From the NCBI RefSeq assembly GCF_003265365.1, contig NZ_AUPM01000010.1, positions 104,022-168,021 on the forward strand: a DNA stretch of 64,000 nucleotides. The letters are read 5' to 3'. Of the stretch, positions 35,180 to 44,392 are shown in pieces; the first letter of the stretch is position 1, and each line of letters opens with the position of its first letter. This DNA is from Petrotoga sp. 9PW.55.5.1 (GTDB taxonomy: Bacteria; Thermotogota; Thermotogae; Petrotogales; Petrotogaceae). Made by a program: the position numbers and the translations under genes. A model generated the notes under the pieces. The model had not been told where the DNA came from. It was given only the letters and a program-made list of their open reading frames with translations, and searched no databases.

Positions 35180-36781
35180 TTAATCTAATACCCATTTGTA
35201 TTCATATGGTTTAAGTATTACATCGTCTACTTTTTTCTCTTTATTTGTTAAATTATTGTATATAATGAGTGATTTATTTTCACTATTTCTGCTTACTTTA
35301 AAAACACCCTCTATATTCTCATAAACAGGTTCTTGTGAAAAAATATCCGTATAACCTTTTTTGAATTCAATTAAATTTCTAATACTGTTATATATCTTAT
35401 AACTATCACTTTGTGGGTCTAAAATCGCTTTTTTCATCTTTTCTTCATTAAAAGGACCTCGGTTAAAAAATCTAGAATCCTTATATCCTATCTTTTCAGT
35501 CATAATTTTGTAGAATTGTTCGTCGTTTTCCATAGCAATTTCATCACCATAATAATTTATTGGAGTTCCATTCAAAGAAAACAAAACGGAGTAGGCTAAA
35601 AGTACTTTTTTATAATCCTTATTCATCTGGTTATATAGTCTACCGGCTATTCCTTCTCCTTCTCGAAAGTTCCATCTTTCATCCAATAAATAATATTTAA
35701 GCATTTTATTTCTTTCTTCAGGTTCTACAAACTCCAAAGTTAATTCGTCATGGCACCTAAGAAATACAAACCATTGACAATCTTTTGGAACCGGGGGAGT
35801 AATTTTTTCTGACAATGTTTCAATGATATATTCAGGGTTCCCTTCTGCAATGGCTAAGAAAATTTTCGGCATAACAGGGAAGTGATAAGCGACATGGCAT
35901 TCATCACTTTCTCCAAAGTAATCCACAACATCTTTTGGAGGTTGGTTAGCCTCAGCTATCAAAGCGGTACCTTCTTTCAAATAATCTAAAGCTGCTCTGA
36001 AAATTTTTAAAATCATGTGAGTTTGAGGGAGATTTTCACAGTTAGTACCTTCTTCTTTCCACAAAAATGGTGCAGCATCCATCCTAAATCCGTCTACACC
36101 GTGTTGTTTCCAGAAAGTGAATATCTTTATCATCTCATTTAATACTTCTGGGTTTTTATAATTTAAATCAGGTTGTATTTCATAGAACCTATGGAAGTAA
36201 TAATCATCAGTCTCAGGATTGTAAGTCCAATTACTGTTAACCATACCTTTAAATAGTAAACGAGCTTGAGAATATTTCTTATCTGTATCGCTCCATATGT
36301 AATAATCCCTATATCTCGAGTTTTTTGATTTTTTTGCATCTTGAAACCATGGATGTTTATCCGAAGTATGGTTTATTGCGACATCAAAAAGGATTTTAAT
36401 CCCTTTTTGATGCGCTAATTCTACAAATTCAAAAAAACTTTTATTTCCTCCCAATTCATCTCTAACTTTATAAAAATCAGAAATATCAAATCCTTGATCG
36501 TTCATTGGGGATTCCAGTATGGGGAGAAGCCATAATATAGTAACTCCTAGATTGCTTAAATAATCAAGTTTTTCCTTCATTTTTTCAAAATTACCAGCAA
36601 ATAAATCAACATAGGTGGAATATACAAGGCCCTTTTTATACCAAAATTTATCCTCCGGTTCATACTTCATATTTTCTTTTTTTGATTTCAAAAAGTCTAT
36701 AAGTTCATTCAGTTTTTCTTCTTCATTAGCAGGATATAATTTAAGCCACAATTCTGATATTTTATTTAATTTATTATTCAT
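35180..36781 (-). CDS. GH13 enzyme, trehalose synthase-like
   Basis: This 533-residue alpha-amylase-superfamily enzyme has catalytic Asp235 in DGFRMDAAPFLW, Glu277 in LIAEAN and Asp345 in FLRCHDELTLE. The HDELTLE sequence, the NHTSDKHPWFQ loop and the missing signal peptide match the trehalose synthase/maltose glucosyltransferase group. Isomerisation of maltose to trehalose is therefore the best guess, with sucrose- or glucoside-active relatives as alternatives. An N-terminal helical extension of about 50 residues precedes the barrel. I start at ATG 36781, six bases after GAGGTG. It sits beside sugar-nucleotide genes. Confidence 0.85.
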   Translation of the reverse strand: MNNKLNKISELWLKLYPANEEEKLNELIDFLKSKKENMKYEPEDKFWYKKGLVYSTYVDLFAGNFEKMKEKLDYLSNLGVTILWLLPILESPMNDQGFDISDFYKVRDELGGNKSFFEFVELAHQKGIKILFDVAINHTSDKHPWFQDAKKSKNSRYRDYYIWSDTDKKYSQARLLFKGMVNSNWTYNPETDDYYFHRFYEIQPDLNYKNPEVLNEMIKIFTFWKQHGVDGFRMDAAPFLWKEEGTNCENLPQTHMILKIFRAALDYLKEGTALIAEANQPPKDVVDYFGESDECHVAYHFPVMPKIFLAIAEGNPEYIIETLSEKITPPVPKDCQWFVFLRCHDELTLEFVEPEERNKMLKYYLLDERWNFREGEGIAGRLYNQMNKDYKKVLLAYSVLFSLNGTPINYYGDEIAMENDEQFYKIMTEKIGYKDSRFFNRGPFNEEKMKKAILDPQSDSYKIYNSIRNLIEFKKGYTDIFSQEPVYENIEGVFKVSRNSENKSLIIYNNLTNKEKKVDDVILKPYEYKWVLD

Positions 36782-36792
36782 TTTTTGCACCT

Positions 36793-37866
36793 CTATCGGG
36801 GTATTTGTATATTACTGTAATCTCCAATTATTAATTTTAATGAATATGGCTTTCTATCAACGGAAAATATCTTTGAATTTTCTCCTATAATAGAAGATTC
36901 TATTCCTATTTTAACATCGGATATATTAGCAAAACTAAGAATAATACTATTTTCTATCTCAGAAGAAGAAATGTAAACGCTATCTCCAATACTTGTATAT
37001 GGTCCAATATATGCATTATTTATAGTGACATTATTACCTATAATAGCCGGGCCCCTAACAATAGAATTAATGATTTTTGTATTTTTCCCCATATGAACAT
37101 TTCCCTGAACTGATGAATCTGATCTTACTTCCCCTTCGATTTTTTGCTCTTTTAAAGTCTCAAGGATAGTTCTATTTGCTTCAATTAGGTCTTCTGGTTT
37201 TCCGGTGTCTTTCCACCAACCATCGACGATATGTGCACCAACATTTTTAGAGTTATCTATCAACCATTGAATAGCATCTGTAATCTCTAATTCCCCTCTC
37301 CAAGAAGGAGAAATATTTTCTATAGCTTCAAAAATTGTTGGAGTAAAAATATATACTCCAATAATAGCAAGGTTGGAAGGAGCATCTTTAGGCTTTTCAA
37401 CAACTTTAGTTACCTTAGAATCCTCCATAACAGCTATTCCGAACTGTGAAGGATTGTCAACTTGGGTTAGTAAAACAAATGATTCGTAATTGCCTTTTTT
37501 AAATTTATCAATAAAAGTCGAAAGGTCGAAGTTTACAAGGTTATCGCCAAGATACATTAAAAAATCATCGTTACCTAAAAAATCCTTTGATACTTTAACA
37601 GCATGAGCTAATCCTTTAGCCTCTTGTTGAATTATATATGATATATTAATGCCTAGTTGTTTGCCATCTTTCAAGACATTTTTAAAATCATCTATGTTTT
37701 CAGGGCTTACAACCAAACCAATTTCGGTTATCCCGGCATCTCTTATCTTTTCTAAACTATACATAATAGTAGGTTTATTAGCTATGGGTATCAACGGTTT
37801 AGCATTTGTAAAAGTAATTGGTCGTAGCCTTGTTCCTTTTCCAGCACATAGTATCAATGCTTTCAT
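36793..37866 (-). CDS. Glucose-1-phosphate thymidylyltransferase (long form) / sugar nucleotidyltransferase
   Basis: This 357-residue enzyme has an N-terminal nucleotidyltransferase domain beginning MKALILCAGKGTRLRPIT and containing KPLIPIANKP, the GLAHAV segment and LGDNLV. A C-terminal left-handed beta-helix of hexapeptide repeats starts near residue 245. This two-domain form is typical of RmlA-like enzymes that make dTDP- or UDP-activated sugars for surface polysaccharide. The ATG follows AAGGGGGTTTTTGT. It lies in a minus-strand group with the CapD-like dehydratase and the DegT aminotransferase. Confidence 0.88.
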   Translation of the reverse strand: MKALILCAGKGTRLRPITFTNAKPLIPIANKPTIMYSLEKIRDAGITEIGLVVSPENIDDFKNVLKDGKQLGINISYIIQQEAKGLAHAVKVSKDFLGNDDFLMYLGDNLVNFDLSTFIDKFKKGNYESFVLLTQVDNPSQFGIAVMEDSKVTKVVEKPKDAPSNLAIIGVYIFTPTIFEAIENISPSWRGELEITDAIQWLIDNSKNVGAHIVDGWWKDTGKPEDLIEANRTILETLKEQKIEGEVRSDSSVQGNVHMGKNTKIINSIVRGPAIIGNNVTINNAYIGPYTSIGDSVYISSSEIENSIILSFANISDVKIGIESSIIGENSKIFSVDRKPYSLKLIIGDYSNIQIPR

Positions 37867-37946
37867 ACAAAAACCCCCTTTGTTTTGTTAATTTATAATC
37901 TCTACTTTTATTACTTGAATAAGTAAATATAGTTTTAATTATGCTC

Positions 37947-39806
37947 TCAAGAGTACGTAGTATCAGTTTTTAAATCCATTTGGGCATCAGAAATAACCTC
38001 TTTAAATATATATGGTATTTTTTCAACATCGTTTCTTTGAATGATATTTTTTATCTTGTTGATAAAACTTTCAAATTCTATGTTACTCATTTTGTTATTA
38101 TTTTTAGAGATAAAAATCCATTTGTTTTTTGTTTTTTCGAATTTTTCGCTTTCAGTAAAAATTTCTTCATAAAGTTTTTCTCCAGGCCTTATTCCAGTGT
38201 AGACAATTTTAATATCTTGATCAGGTATATATCCTGAAAGTCTTATTAATTCTCTTGCTAGCCTATCAATGTTTACGGGTTCTCCCATTTCTAAAACGAA
38301 TATTTCGGCCTTATTTGCAAATTGACCGCATTGTAGTACTAGGGATACAGCCTCTGGAATGGTCATAAAATATCTTTTCATATTAGGATGAGTGACTGTA
38401 ACGGGACCGCCTTTTCTTATTTGTTCTTTAAAAATAGGAATGACGCTACCTCTACTATCCAAGACATTTCCAAATCTGACTATTCCGTATCTTGTTTCAT
38501 AAATTTCAGATAGGCTTTTAATAACAATTTCACCGAGTCTTTTTGATGCACCCATAACAGAGGTAGGTTTTATTGCTTTATCAGTAGATATAAAGACAAA
38601 CCTTTCAACTCCATATTCTCCTGATAGTTTAGCAACATTGTAACTTCCGAGGGTATTTACTTTTAAAGCTTCCGTAGGATTTTTCTGCATTAAAGGAACG
38701 TGTTTATGAGCAGCTGCATGAAAAACTACATTAAATTTATATTTAGAAAAAAGGTATTCCATCCTTTTTTCATCCGCAACATCTGCAATTATCTCTTCTA
38801 TTATAGCGTTTGGGAACTTCTCTTTGAGTTCATTTGATATTTCAAAAATGCTATTTTCCCCTTTACCCAATAAATAAATAGCCTTTGGACCCATTGGTAA
38901 CACTTGCCTGCAGATTTCCGAACCAATACTTCCACCAGCTCCTGTTACAAGGATTTTTTTGCCTTTTATATATTCCTTTATTTCTTTAAGATCTACACTT
39001 ACCTCTTTTCTTCCCAATAAATCAGAGATATCAACTTCTCTTAAAAATCCTAATGAAAGTTTATTATCCAAGATTTCCAATATTCCAGGTAATGTTTTTA
39101 GTCTAACTTTTGAAGTGTCAACATAGTCAATTATTTTTTTAATTTGTTCAGATGATGCACTTGGAATTGCTAATATAACTTCTTCGACGTTGTGTTTTTC
39201 AACAAAATCCATTACTTCTTTAGTTTTACCCAAAACAGGATATCCTCGTATGCTTCTTCCTATTTTATCAGGGTCATCATCTAAAAATCCAACAACAGTT
39301 CCTTCTTCGGGGTGTCTTTCATACTCCCCCAATAATTCTGTACCAGCATCTCCAGCCCCTATTATCAGAATATTTTTTATATTTTCAAATCGTTTTTTTG
39401 AATCTGGGGAATGTTTTGAAAACCAGTAGATTCTGCTTGCTGAAACGAGAACAACTCCAACTAAGGAGGCGGTAGCAGCAACGCTAAAAGGAAGGGTGAA
39501 AATTTGACTGATGTACCTTCTAACGAATTCAAAAACAAAAAAATTTATTAAAAATCCTATAAATCCACTGTTAAATACCGGTTTTAATTCGTTGAGAGTA
39601 GCGAAACGCCATATATATTTGTAAATACCTGAATAATAAAAAACTATAACCATTATTAATGGGAAAAATAGAATGGGAGAAATATATTTTCTCATTTCTA
39701 GAAAATCAAATTGAAACCTTATAAACATAGCTATAATATAGGATAATAAAAACAACAGATAATCTATTACAATTAAACTTGTAGCTCTTTTAGAAAGCTG
39801 TTTCAT
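37947..39806 (-). CDS. Membrane-bound UDP-GlcNAc 4,6-dehydratase (PglF/WbpM/CapD type)
   Basis: This 619-residue protein has four N-terminal membrane helices (1-130), a first Rossmann-like domain starting ILIIGAGDAGTELL (about 147), and an SDR dehydratase domain starting ILVTGAGGSIGSEICRQ (about 285). The catalytic segment is STDKAIKPTSVMGASKR, in which Met replaces the usual Tyr, as in the SMK triad of FlaA1/WbpM-type enzymes. It would produce UDP-4-keto-6-deoxy-sugar for glycan synthesis. The aminotransferase gene immediately upstream overlaps it by 17 bases, consistent with a two-step amino-sugar pathway. Confidence 0.92.
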   Translation of the reverse strand: MKQLSKRATSLIVIDYLLFLLSYIIAMFIRFQFDFLEMRKYISPILFFPLIMVIVFYYSGIYKYIWRFATLNELKPVFNSGFIGFLINFFVFEFVRRYISQIFTLPFSVAATASLVGVVLVSASRIYWFSKHSPDSKKRFENIKNILIIGAGDAGTELLGEYERHPEEGTVVGFLDDDPDKIGRSIRGYPVLGKTKEVMDFVEKHNVEEVILAIPSASSEQIKKIIDYVDTSKVRLKTLPGILEILDNKLSLGFLREVDISDLLGRKEVSVDLKEIKEYIKGKKILVTGAGGSIGSEICRQVLPMGPKAIYLLGKGENSIFEISNELKEKFPNAIIEEIIADVADEKRMEYLFSKYKFNVVFHAAAHKHVPLMQKNPTEALKVNTLGSYNVAKLSGEYGVERFVFISTDKAIKPTSVMGASKRLGEIVIKSLSEIYETRYGIVRFGNVLDSRGSVIPIFKEQIRKGGPVTVTHPNMKRYFMTIPEAVSLVLQCGQFANKAEIFVLEMGEPVNIDRLARELIRLSGYIPDQDIKIVYTGIRPGEKLYEEIFTESEKFEKTKNKWIFISKNNNKMSNIEFESFINKIKNIIQRNDVEKIPYIFKEVISDAQMDLKTDTTYS

Positions 39807-41043
39807 TTTTAATCTCCTTTAAACTTTTATCAATCGCGTTATATACATCCTTTTGCTCTTCCTGAGTAATATTAGAAAAAAAAGGAATTGCAAAGGTCAT
39901 AGAAGAAACTAGTTCAGTAACAGGATAATCACCAGGGGTGTATCCAAACATTTTCATATAGAAAGGTTGTAAATGAATAGGATAAAAATAGTTTTTTGAT
40001 TCTATACCTTTTTGATTTAACTTTTTAATTAAGTTCTGTAAAGTGTTCCTCAATTGTTTAATTATTTTTGACCATTCTTCTTTGCTTTTTTGAGTTTCAA
40101 ATTTAGTGGGGAGTTCGAAATTTTTAACCCAATTTGGTATATTTAAGAAATTTGATAGCCACCCTAAGTCCAATCGTAAAACAAATACAAACCAGCTTTG
40201 AGAAGTTACAACAGACGGTACATTAGGAAGAACAATTCTATTGTCATTTTTAAATAGCTCAAAGTATCTTTGAGCTTTTTCTTTTCTTTTTTTGCTTATC
40301 TCATCTATACGTTGCATTTGTGCAAATCCCAGTGCGGCGGACATTTCATCCATGCGGTAATTATATCCTAATCTTTCACTGATTAGCCATTCTCCGCTTT
40401 TTCCCCTGCCTTGATTAGACATGGATTTACACAAATCGAAAATTTCTTCATTATCTGTCACTATTATACCGCCTTCTCCGGTAGTTATTTGCTTATTCGG
40501 ATAAAAAGCGAACGTTCCAGCTTTTCCAAAGGTTCCTAACTTTTTATTTTTATACTCTCCGCCCAAAGCCTCGCAAGAGTCTTCTATAATATTTATTTCT
40601 TGAGGTAGGATAGAATAGATTTCATCCCAAGGTGAAGGTATTCCAAAGATATCAACACCCATAAAAGTAGTTATATCTTTTTGATAACTTTTATCAATAA
40701 ATTCCTTTAATTTCTGAGGAGAAATGTTATAAGTTTGTGGATCTATATCAATAAAGACTGGTATCCCACCCTCGAATAATGCCACATTGGCAGAAGAAAT
40801 AAAGCTAAAAGGAGATACAAGCATCTTTTGGTCTTTTTGAAAGTTTAAAGATTTTAATATCAAATGTAATGCTGAAGTGCCGCTGTTTACTGCTAAGGCA
40901 TATTTAACTTTCGTAAATTCTTTAATTGATTGTTGAAACTTTTCAAGATAAGGGCCTAAAGCTAATCTTTTTGACTTTAAAACATTTAACACGGTACTTA
41001 TTTCCAGATCTGTAATATCAGAATCAGATAAAGAAATGGTCAT
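39790..41043 (-). CDS. DegT/DnrJ/EryC1/StrS sugar aminotransferase
   Basis: This 417-residue PLP enzyme would transfer an amino group to a keto-sugar nucleotide. The N-terminal NSGTSALHLIL binds PLP phosphate, EDSCEALGGEYKNKKLGTFG is the cofactor Asp region, and the Schiff-base Lys lies in FAFYPNKQITTGEGG. C-terminal residues close the active site. I start at ATG 41043, seven bases after GGGGGT; the longer frame begins in the intergenic region. Partnership with the overlapping 4,6-dehydratase suggests a bacillosamine-like or other 4-amino-6-deoxy sugar. Confidence 0.9.
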   Translation of the reverse strand: MTISLSDSDITDLEISTVLNVLKSKRLALGPYLEKFQQSIKEFTKVKYALAVNSGTSALHLILKSLNFQKDQKMLVSPFSFISSANVALFEGGIPVFIDIDPQTYNISPQKLKEFIDKSYQKDITTFMGVDIFGIPSPWDEIYSILPQEINIIEDSCEALGGEYKNKKLGTFGKAGTFAFYPNKQITTGEGGIIVTDNEEIFDLCKSMSNQGRGKSGEWLISERLGYNYRMDEMSAALGFAQMQRIDEISKKRKEKAQRYFELFKNDNRIVLPNVPSVVTSQSWFVFVLRLDLGWLSNFLNIPNWVKNFELPTKFETQKSKEEWSKIIKQLRNTLQNLIKKLNQKGIESKNYFYPIHLQPFYMKMFGYTPGDYPVTELVSSMTFAIPFFSNITQEEQKDVYNAIDKSLKEIKNETAF

Positions 41044-41121
41044 CAGAATACCCCCAATAAGAAAATTCAATAGTCTAAACTATTTCATGGAATTAATCAA
41101 ATTTTAAGAGGATACAAATAT

Positions 41122-41973
41122 TTATAAGAATTCCAGTAGTTTCTCATACTGCTCTCTTTTTATATAATTTTTCTCATATAATTCGTCAAGGACTTCTTTT
41201 GCTTTTTGTTTATCCTCTAAAGAAGTTAATTCTGAAAAAATAATACTGTATCTTTCATTTTCTTCCGTGTTTTTTATTTTTTCAATTAATTTTTGTTGCA
41301 AGGTTTCTTCTTCTTTATTTTCAAATTTTTCTTGACTATTTTGATCTGTTTTCTCAACTTTTTGTGTTTTAATTAATTGAGTGTATCTACCAGTTGCAGT
41401 ACCATCTTCAAAATAATGTATGGTTGTTTCTCTTAATAAAAAGAATAGTAAGAACCATTGATAGATGTCCAGAGTTATAATTCTGAGAAACATTGCTACA
41501 TTACCATCTCTTAGTTTTATAAACCTATTTTTTACTATCTTGTGAGTGATTTCAGATTCTTGTAGTTGCCATTGATCTTTATCTATACGATTTATTATCG
41601 TAGCGTAAGAAATCCAACTCATTATAAAACTTCCTAAAAAGAGATAAATCTGCCAATTTGGTAAAACAAAATTTTCAAGTTCCTCAAAAGATAAAGATGA
41701 AATTTGCTGTGATAAATACAAATAAAATATATTGATTATTAAAAAAGAGGCGATGTATACAAACAACCATATCAATGGACTTTTTTCTTTTATATTTGGA
41801 AAATCTAAATTATTTGAACTATAAACTTCTTTCATCTTTTTAATGTGAAAATTTCTGTTTCTTATTAATACGTGATAAATAAAAAAAAGAAGTGCCAGTC
41901 CAATGAATTGTAAGATAGGTATGTACGACAAAATAAAAGTTATAAATATAACAAAAGGTCTTAATAGTATCAT
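41122..41973 (-). CDS. Multi-span membrane protein of unknown function
   Basis: This 283-residue protein has about five hydrophobic segments: two near the N-terminus (5-37), one near 68-92, one near 108-130 and one near 165-182. A charged, Glu/Lys-rich cytoplasmic tail (about 205-283) is predicted to be helical or coiled. I do not recognise a family. It follows hisS in the same direction and precedes the aminotransferase gene, but nothing ties it to either. The start ATG follows TGGAGGAAATTAACT. Confidence 0.75.
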   Translation of the reverse strand: MILLRPFVIFITFILSYIPILQFIGLALLFFIYHVLIRNRNFHIKKMKEVYSSNNLDFPNIKEKSPLIWLFVYIASFLIINIFYLYLSQQISSLSFEELENFVLPNWQIYLFLGSFIMSWISYATIINRIDKDQWQLQESEITHKIVKNRFIKLRDGNVAMFLRIITLDIYQWFLLFFLLRETTIHYFEDGTATGRYTQLIKTQKVEKTDQNSQEKFENKEEETLQQKLIEKIKNTEENERYSIIFSELTSLEDKQKAKEVLDELYEKNYIKREQYEKLLEFL

Positions 41974-41999
41974 AGTTAATTTCCTCCAAATACAATTCG

Positions 42000-43265
42000 T
42001 TATTTTTCGTTTAATTTTTCAGTAATTATCTCATATACCCAGTTTTTTTCGACTTCGGTTTGTTCGCCATTTTCCATGTTTTTTATTGTAACTATCCCTT
42101 TTGAAATTTCCTCATCTCCAATAATGATTACGAATTTAACGTTTAATCTGTCAGCGTGTTTGAATTGGCCTCTCAAATTTCTTTTTGAGATATTTAGAAA
42201 TGTTTTTATGCCTTTCTTTCTTAGGTATTTTGATAACTTTAAAGCTTCTGCTTGTCCTTTTTCCCCCTGATAAGCTATGTAGACTTCTACATTATAATCA
42301 CTTTTAACAAAAATATTTTCTTTTTTTATGGCCTCTATCAGCCTTTCTATTCCAATTGCAAAACCAACTCCAGGAGTTTTAGGGCCTTCAAGTTGTTCCA
42401 CTAGATTATCATATCTGCCTCCTCCTGCAATAACCGCTTGCTCTCCTAAATTCAAATGTTCAACTTCAAAAGCTGTTTTTGTATAGTAATCTAAACCTCT
42501 TACAATCTTTGGATCAACTACATAAGGAACGCCATAGATATTTAAAAAATGTTGTAGTTCTTTAAAATGTTTTTGACTTTCTTCATCTAAATAATCAAGT
42601 ATTGAGGGAGCTTTCTTTGAAGCCTCTACATCTTTTTTGCAATCTAACAATCTCATTACATTGGTATTGTACCTTCTTTGGCAATCTTCACATAAATTAG
42701 GAAGCAAAGGTTCATAATACTTTTTTAAAATCTCTTTGTACTTTTCTCTACTCTCAAAAGTTCCGATACTGTTTATTTTTATCCTAAAATTGCTTAATTT
42801 AAGATTTGAGAAAAAATCATAAATGAAAGCAATTAACTCTGCATCAGCTAGAGGATGATCAGTTCCAAATATTTCCGCTCCTAATTGATAGAACTCTCTG
42901 TATCTTCCAGATTGAGGTTTTTCATATCTAAACATAGGTCCTATATAAAATAATTTTTGAGGAGATCCAAATGAGATCAAAGAATTTTCAATATATGCTC
43001 TTGCAACAGATGCCGTACCCTCGGGTCTTAGGGTAAGAGATCTACCTTTTTTGTCATCAAAGGTATACATTTCTTTTTGAACTATATCTGTTTCTTGACC
43101 AACACCCCTACTAAAAAGCTCAGTTTTTTCAATAGTCGGAACTCGTATCTCTTTAAATGCGTACCTTTTAAATAAATCTTTTGCCTTATTTTCAACATAC
43201 TCCCAGTATTTCATTTCTTCACCAAAAACATCTTTGGTTCCTTTAATTTTAGTGAACGCGCTCAA
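42000..43265 (-). CDS. hisS: Histidyl-tRNA synthetase
   Basis: This 421-residue class II synthetase charges tRNA-His. Motif 1 covers the ENKAKDLFKRYAFKEIRVP region. Motif 2 is MFRYEKPQSGRYREFYQLGAE (about 110-130). The His-specific VRGLDYYTKTAFEV and AGGRYDNL are intact, as is motif 3 GVGFAIGIERL. The C-terminal anticodon-binding domain starts near 330. I start at TTG 43265, which follows AAGGAGGAGTATGTT; the longer frame from 43289 begins before that SD and adds residues not typical of the family. Confidence 0.95.
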   Translation of the reverse strand: MSAFTKIKGTKDVFGEEMKYWEYVENKAKDLFKRYAFKEIRVPTIEKTELFSRGVGQETDIVQKEMYTFDDKKGRSLTLRPEGTASVARAYIENSLISFGSPQKLFYIGPMFRYEKPQSGRYREFYQLGAEIFGTDHPLADAELIAFIYDFFSNLKLSNFRIKINSIGTFESREKYKEILKKYYEPLLPNLCEDCQRRYNTNVMRLLDCKKDVEASKKAPSILDYLDEESQKHFKELQHFLNIYGVPYVVDPKIVRGLDYYTKTAFEVEHLNLGEQAVIAGGGRYDNLVEQLEGPKTPGVGFAIGIERLIEAIKKENIFVKSDYNVEVYIAYQGEKGQAEALKLSKYLRKKGIKTFLNISKRNLRGQFKHADRLNVKFVIIIGDEEISKGIVTIKNMENGEQTEVEKNWVYEIITEKLNEK

Positions 43266-43356
43266 AACATACTCCTCCTTACAATACAATCACTTTATTA
43301 TAATCAAAATATCTATTTTTAAAATGAATATTGGGTCATTAATATTGTATCATAAA

Positions 43357-43390
43357 AATTGAGAGGGATTTTAATCCCTCTCAATTTTAA
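43357..43390 (-). terminator. Terminator after the S1-domain gene
   Basis: AAAATTGAGAGGGATT / AATCCCTCTCAATTTTT, a strong stem with a T run on the minus strand, 37 bases after the gene's stop codon. Confidence 0.88.
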
Positions 43391-43426
43391 TCCTACATAT
43401 AATCTATAAAATAACTGTTAAATTTT

Positions 43427-43798
43427 TTATCTTTTTCTTGGGTTTCTTTTCTTGTCTAAATGTTTTCTATATTCAGATATCTTCTTTTCGCTGTCTTTTA
43501 AGTATTGGTTAAGTCTCTTTTCAAAGTTCTGAGACTTTCCTGTTTCAGGCTCATCGTTGTTAACTTCTTTCAAAGACAATTCATATTTTCCATCTTTTGT
43601 TTTTCCTATCACTTTACCTTCAATTTCTTGTCCAACCTTTAAAAAGTCAGAAATTTCTTTAACGTATTTTTTGGAAATCTTAGAAATATGTACAAATCCT
43701 TCTTCACTATTTTCAAGTTCTAAAAAAGCCCCAAATTTCTTAATATCAATAACTTTTCCTTTTACGAAATCCCCTGTTGCAATACTTTCGTTTACCAT
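43427..43798 (-). CDS. S1-domain RNA-binding protein
   Basis: This 123-residue protein has one S1 OB-fold (residues 8-75): GDFVKGKVIDIKKFGAFLEL, then EGFVHISKISKKYV and GQEIEGKVIGKTKDGKYELSLKE. A basic tail (HLDKKRNPRKR) follows. Small single-S1 proteins of this kind (YabR/YugI-like) associate with ribosomes or mRNA; the target is unknown. The start ATG follows GGGTGAGGTAAGAATT. Its 5' leader (43835-43967) is highly structured and may be a regulatory RNA, possibly bound by the protein itself. Confidence 0.86.
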   Translation of the reverse strand: MVNESIATGDFVKGKVIDIKKFGAFLELENSEEGFVHISKISKKYVKEISDFLKVGQEIEGKVIGKTKDGKYELSLKEVNNDEPETGKSQNFEKRLNQYLKDSEKKISEYRKHLDKKRNPRKR

Positions 43799-43834
43799 AA
43801 TTCTTACCTCACCCTTCTTTCTTTATCACGAGAA

Positions 43835-43967
43835 CCTTGCTAAGCTGTGATATCACCTTTTTTAACAAAGGTGGCCTGGGTCCAGGCGTTGGTCTTCACC
43901 TCCGAAGTTTTTTCTGTTTTTCAGTTGGATATTGATAAGATTTACTTAACAATAGCAAGGACCAACT
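43835..43967 (-). ncRNA. Structured leader RNA candidate upstream of the S1-domain gene
   Basis: On the minus strand this 133-base stretch folds into several stems: AGTTGG/CCAACT (43967-43962 with 43928-43923) enclosing ATTGTTAAG/CTTATCAAT; CTTC/GAAG at 43907-43894; GCCTGG/CCAGGC at 43887-43874; and CACCTTT/AAAGGTG at 43873-43854. A long-range CCTTGCTA/TAGCAAGG pairing (43960-43953 with 43842-43835) forms a pseudoknot across the first stem. GTTGGTC (43966-43960) can alternatively pair with GACCAAC (43894-43888), giving mutually exclusive folds. It ends 36 bases before the S1-gene ATG. I could not match it to riboswitch, T-box, tmRNA, RNase P or SRP signatures. Confidence 0.6.
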
Positions 43968-43989
43968 AAACAAAGAACTTTTTACAATG

Positions 43990-44021
43990 AAAAAAAACTA
44001 TGGATTTAGTCTAATAAATCC
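43990..44021 (-). terminator. Terminator of rpmE
   Basis: On the minus strand GGATTTA, loop TTAGAC, TAAATCC, ATAG, then eight T residues. It lies between rpmE and the structured leader. Confidence 0.7.
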
Positions 44022-44045
44022 CCCCTAGAAAATTTTTTAATAAAC

Positions 44046-44261
44046 TTAGTTTTTAAGGAAATCTTTGTATTTATTCTTAAACCTTTGAACTCTTCCTTCA
44101 GTGTCTAATATTTGTGATCCTAATTCACCTCTATAAAAAGGATGACATTCGGAACAAACATCTAACCTGAAACTATCTACTGTTGAATATAATTTATGTT
44201 CAGCACCACAAGCGCATTTAACCGTTATAAGTTTCATTTCTGGATGTATACCTTGTTTCAA
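44046..44261 (-). CDS. rpmE: Ribosomal protein L31, zinc-binding type
   Basis: This 71-residue large-subunit protein has zinc ligands Cys16, Cys18, Cys36 and Cys39 (CAC and CSEC), so it is the Cys-plus form of L31. The start is TTG at 44261 (KQGIHPEMK follows), eight bases after AAGGAG and matching the usual L31 N-terminus. A GTG nine bases upstream lies inside the SD. It is transcribed from a consensus promoter at 44298-44326 and followed by its own terminator. Confidence 0.95.
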   Translation of the reverse strand: MKQGIHPEMKLITVKCACGAEHKLYSTVDSFRLDVCSECHPFYRGELGSQILDTEGRVQRFKNKYKDFLKN

Positions 44262-44297
44262 TCTCAACACTCCTTAATTGATATTTCTTTCTGTCAT

Positions 44298-44326
44298 ATT
44301 ATAGCATAATTTGCTGAATATGTCAA
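44298..44326 (-). promoter_or_regulatory. Consensus sigma-A promoter of rpmE
   Basis: On the minus strand a perfect TTGACA (44326-44321), a 17-base spacer ending TGC, and a perfect TATAAT (44303-44298). It is the strongest promoter I see in the window. Confidence 0.9.
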
Positions 44327-44392
44327 ACAAAATATACCCTACCTTATTACTCGAAAAAACAATATCTTGACTATGTGAAGAATAATTATATA

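Noticed and set aside
43835..43967. ZTP riboswitch, T-box, RNase P, tmRNA or SRP RNA
   Set aside because: CGCCUGG resembles part of the ZTP consensus, but the rest of that motif, the T-box sequence, GAGGAAAGUCC, tmRNA ends and the SRP tetraloop motif are absent.
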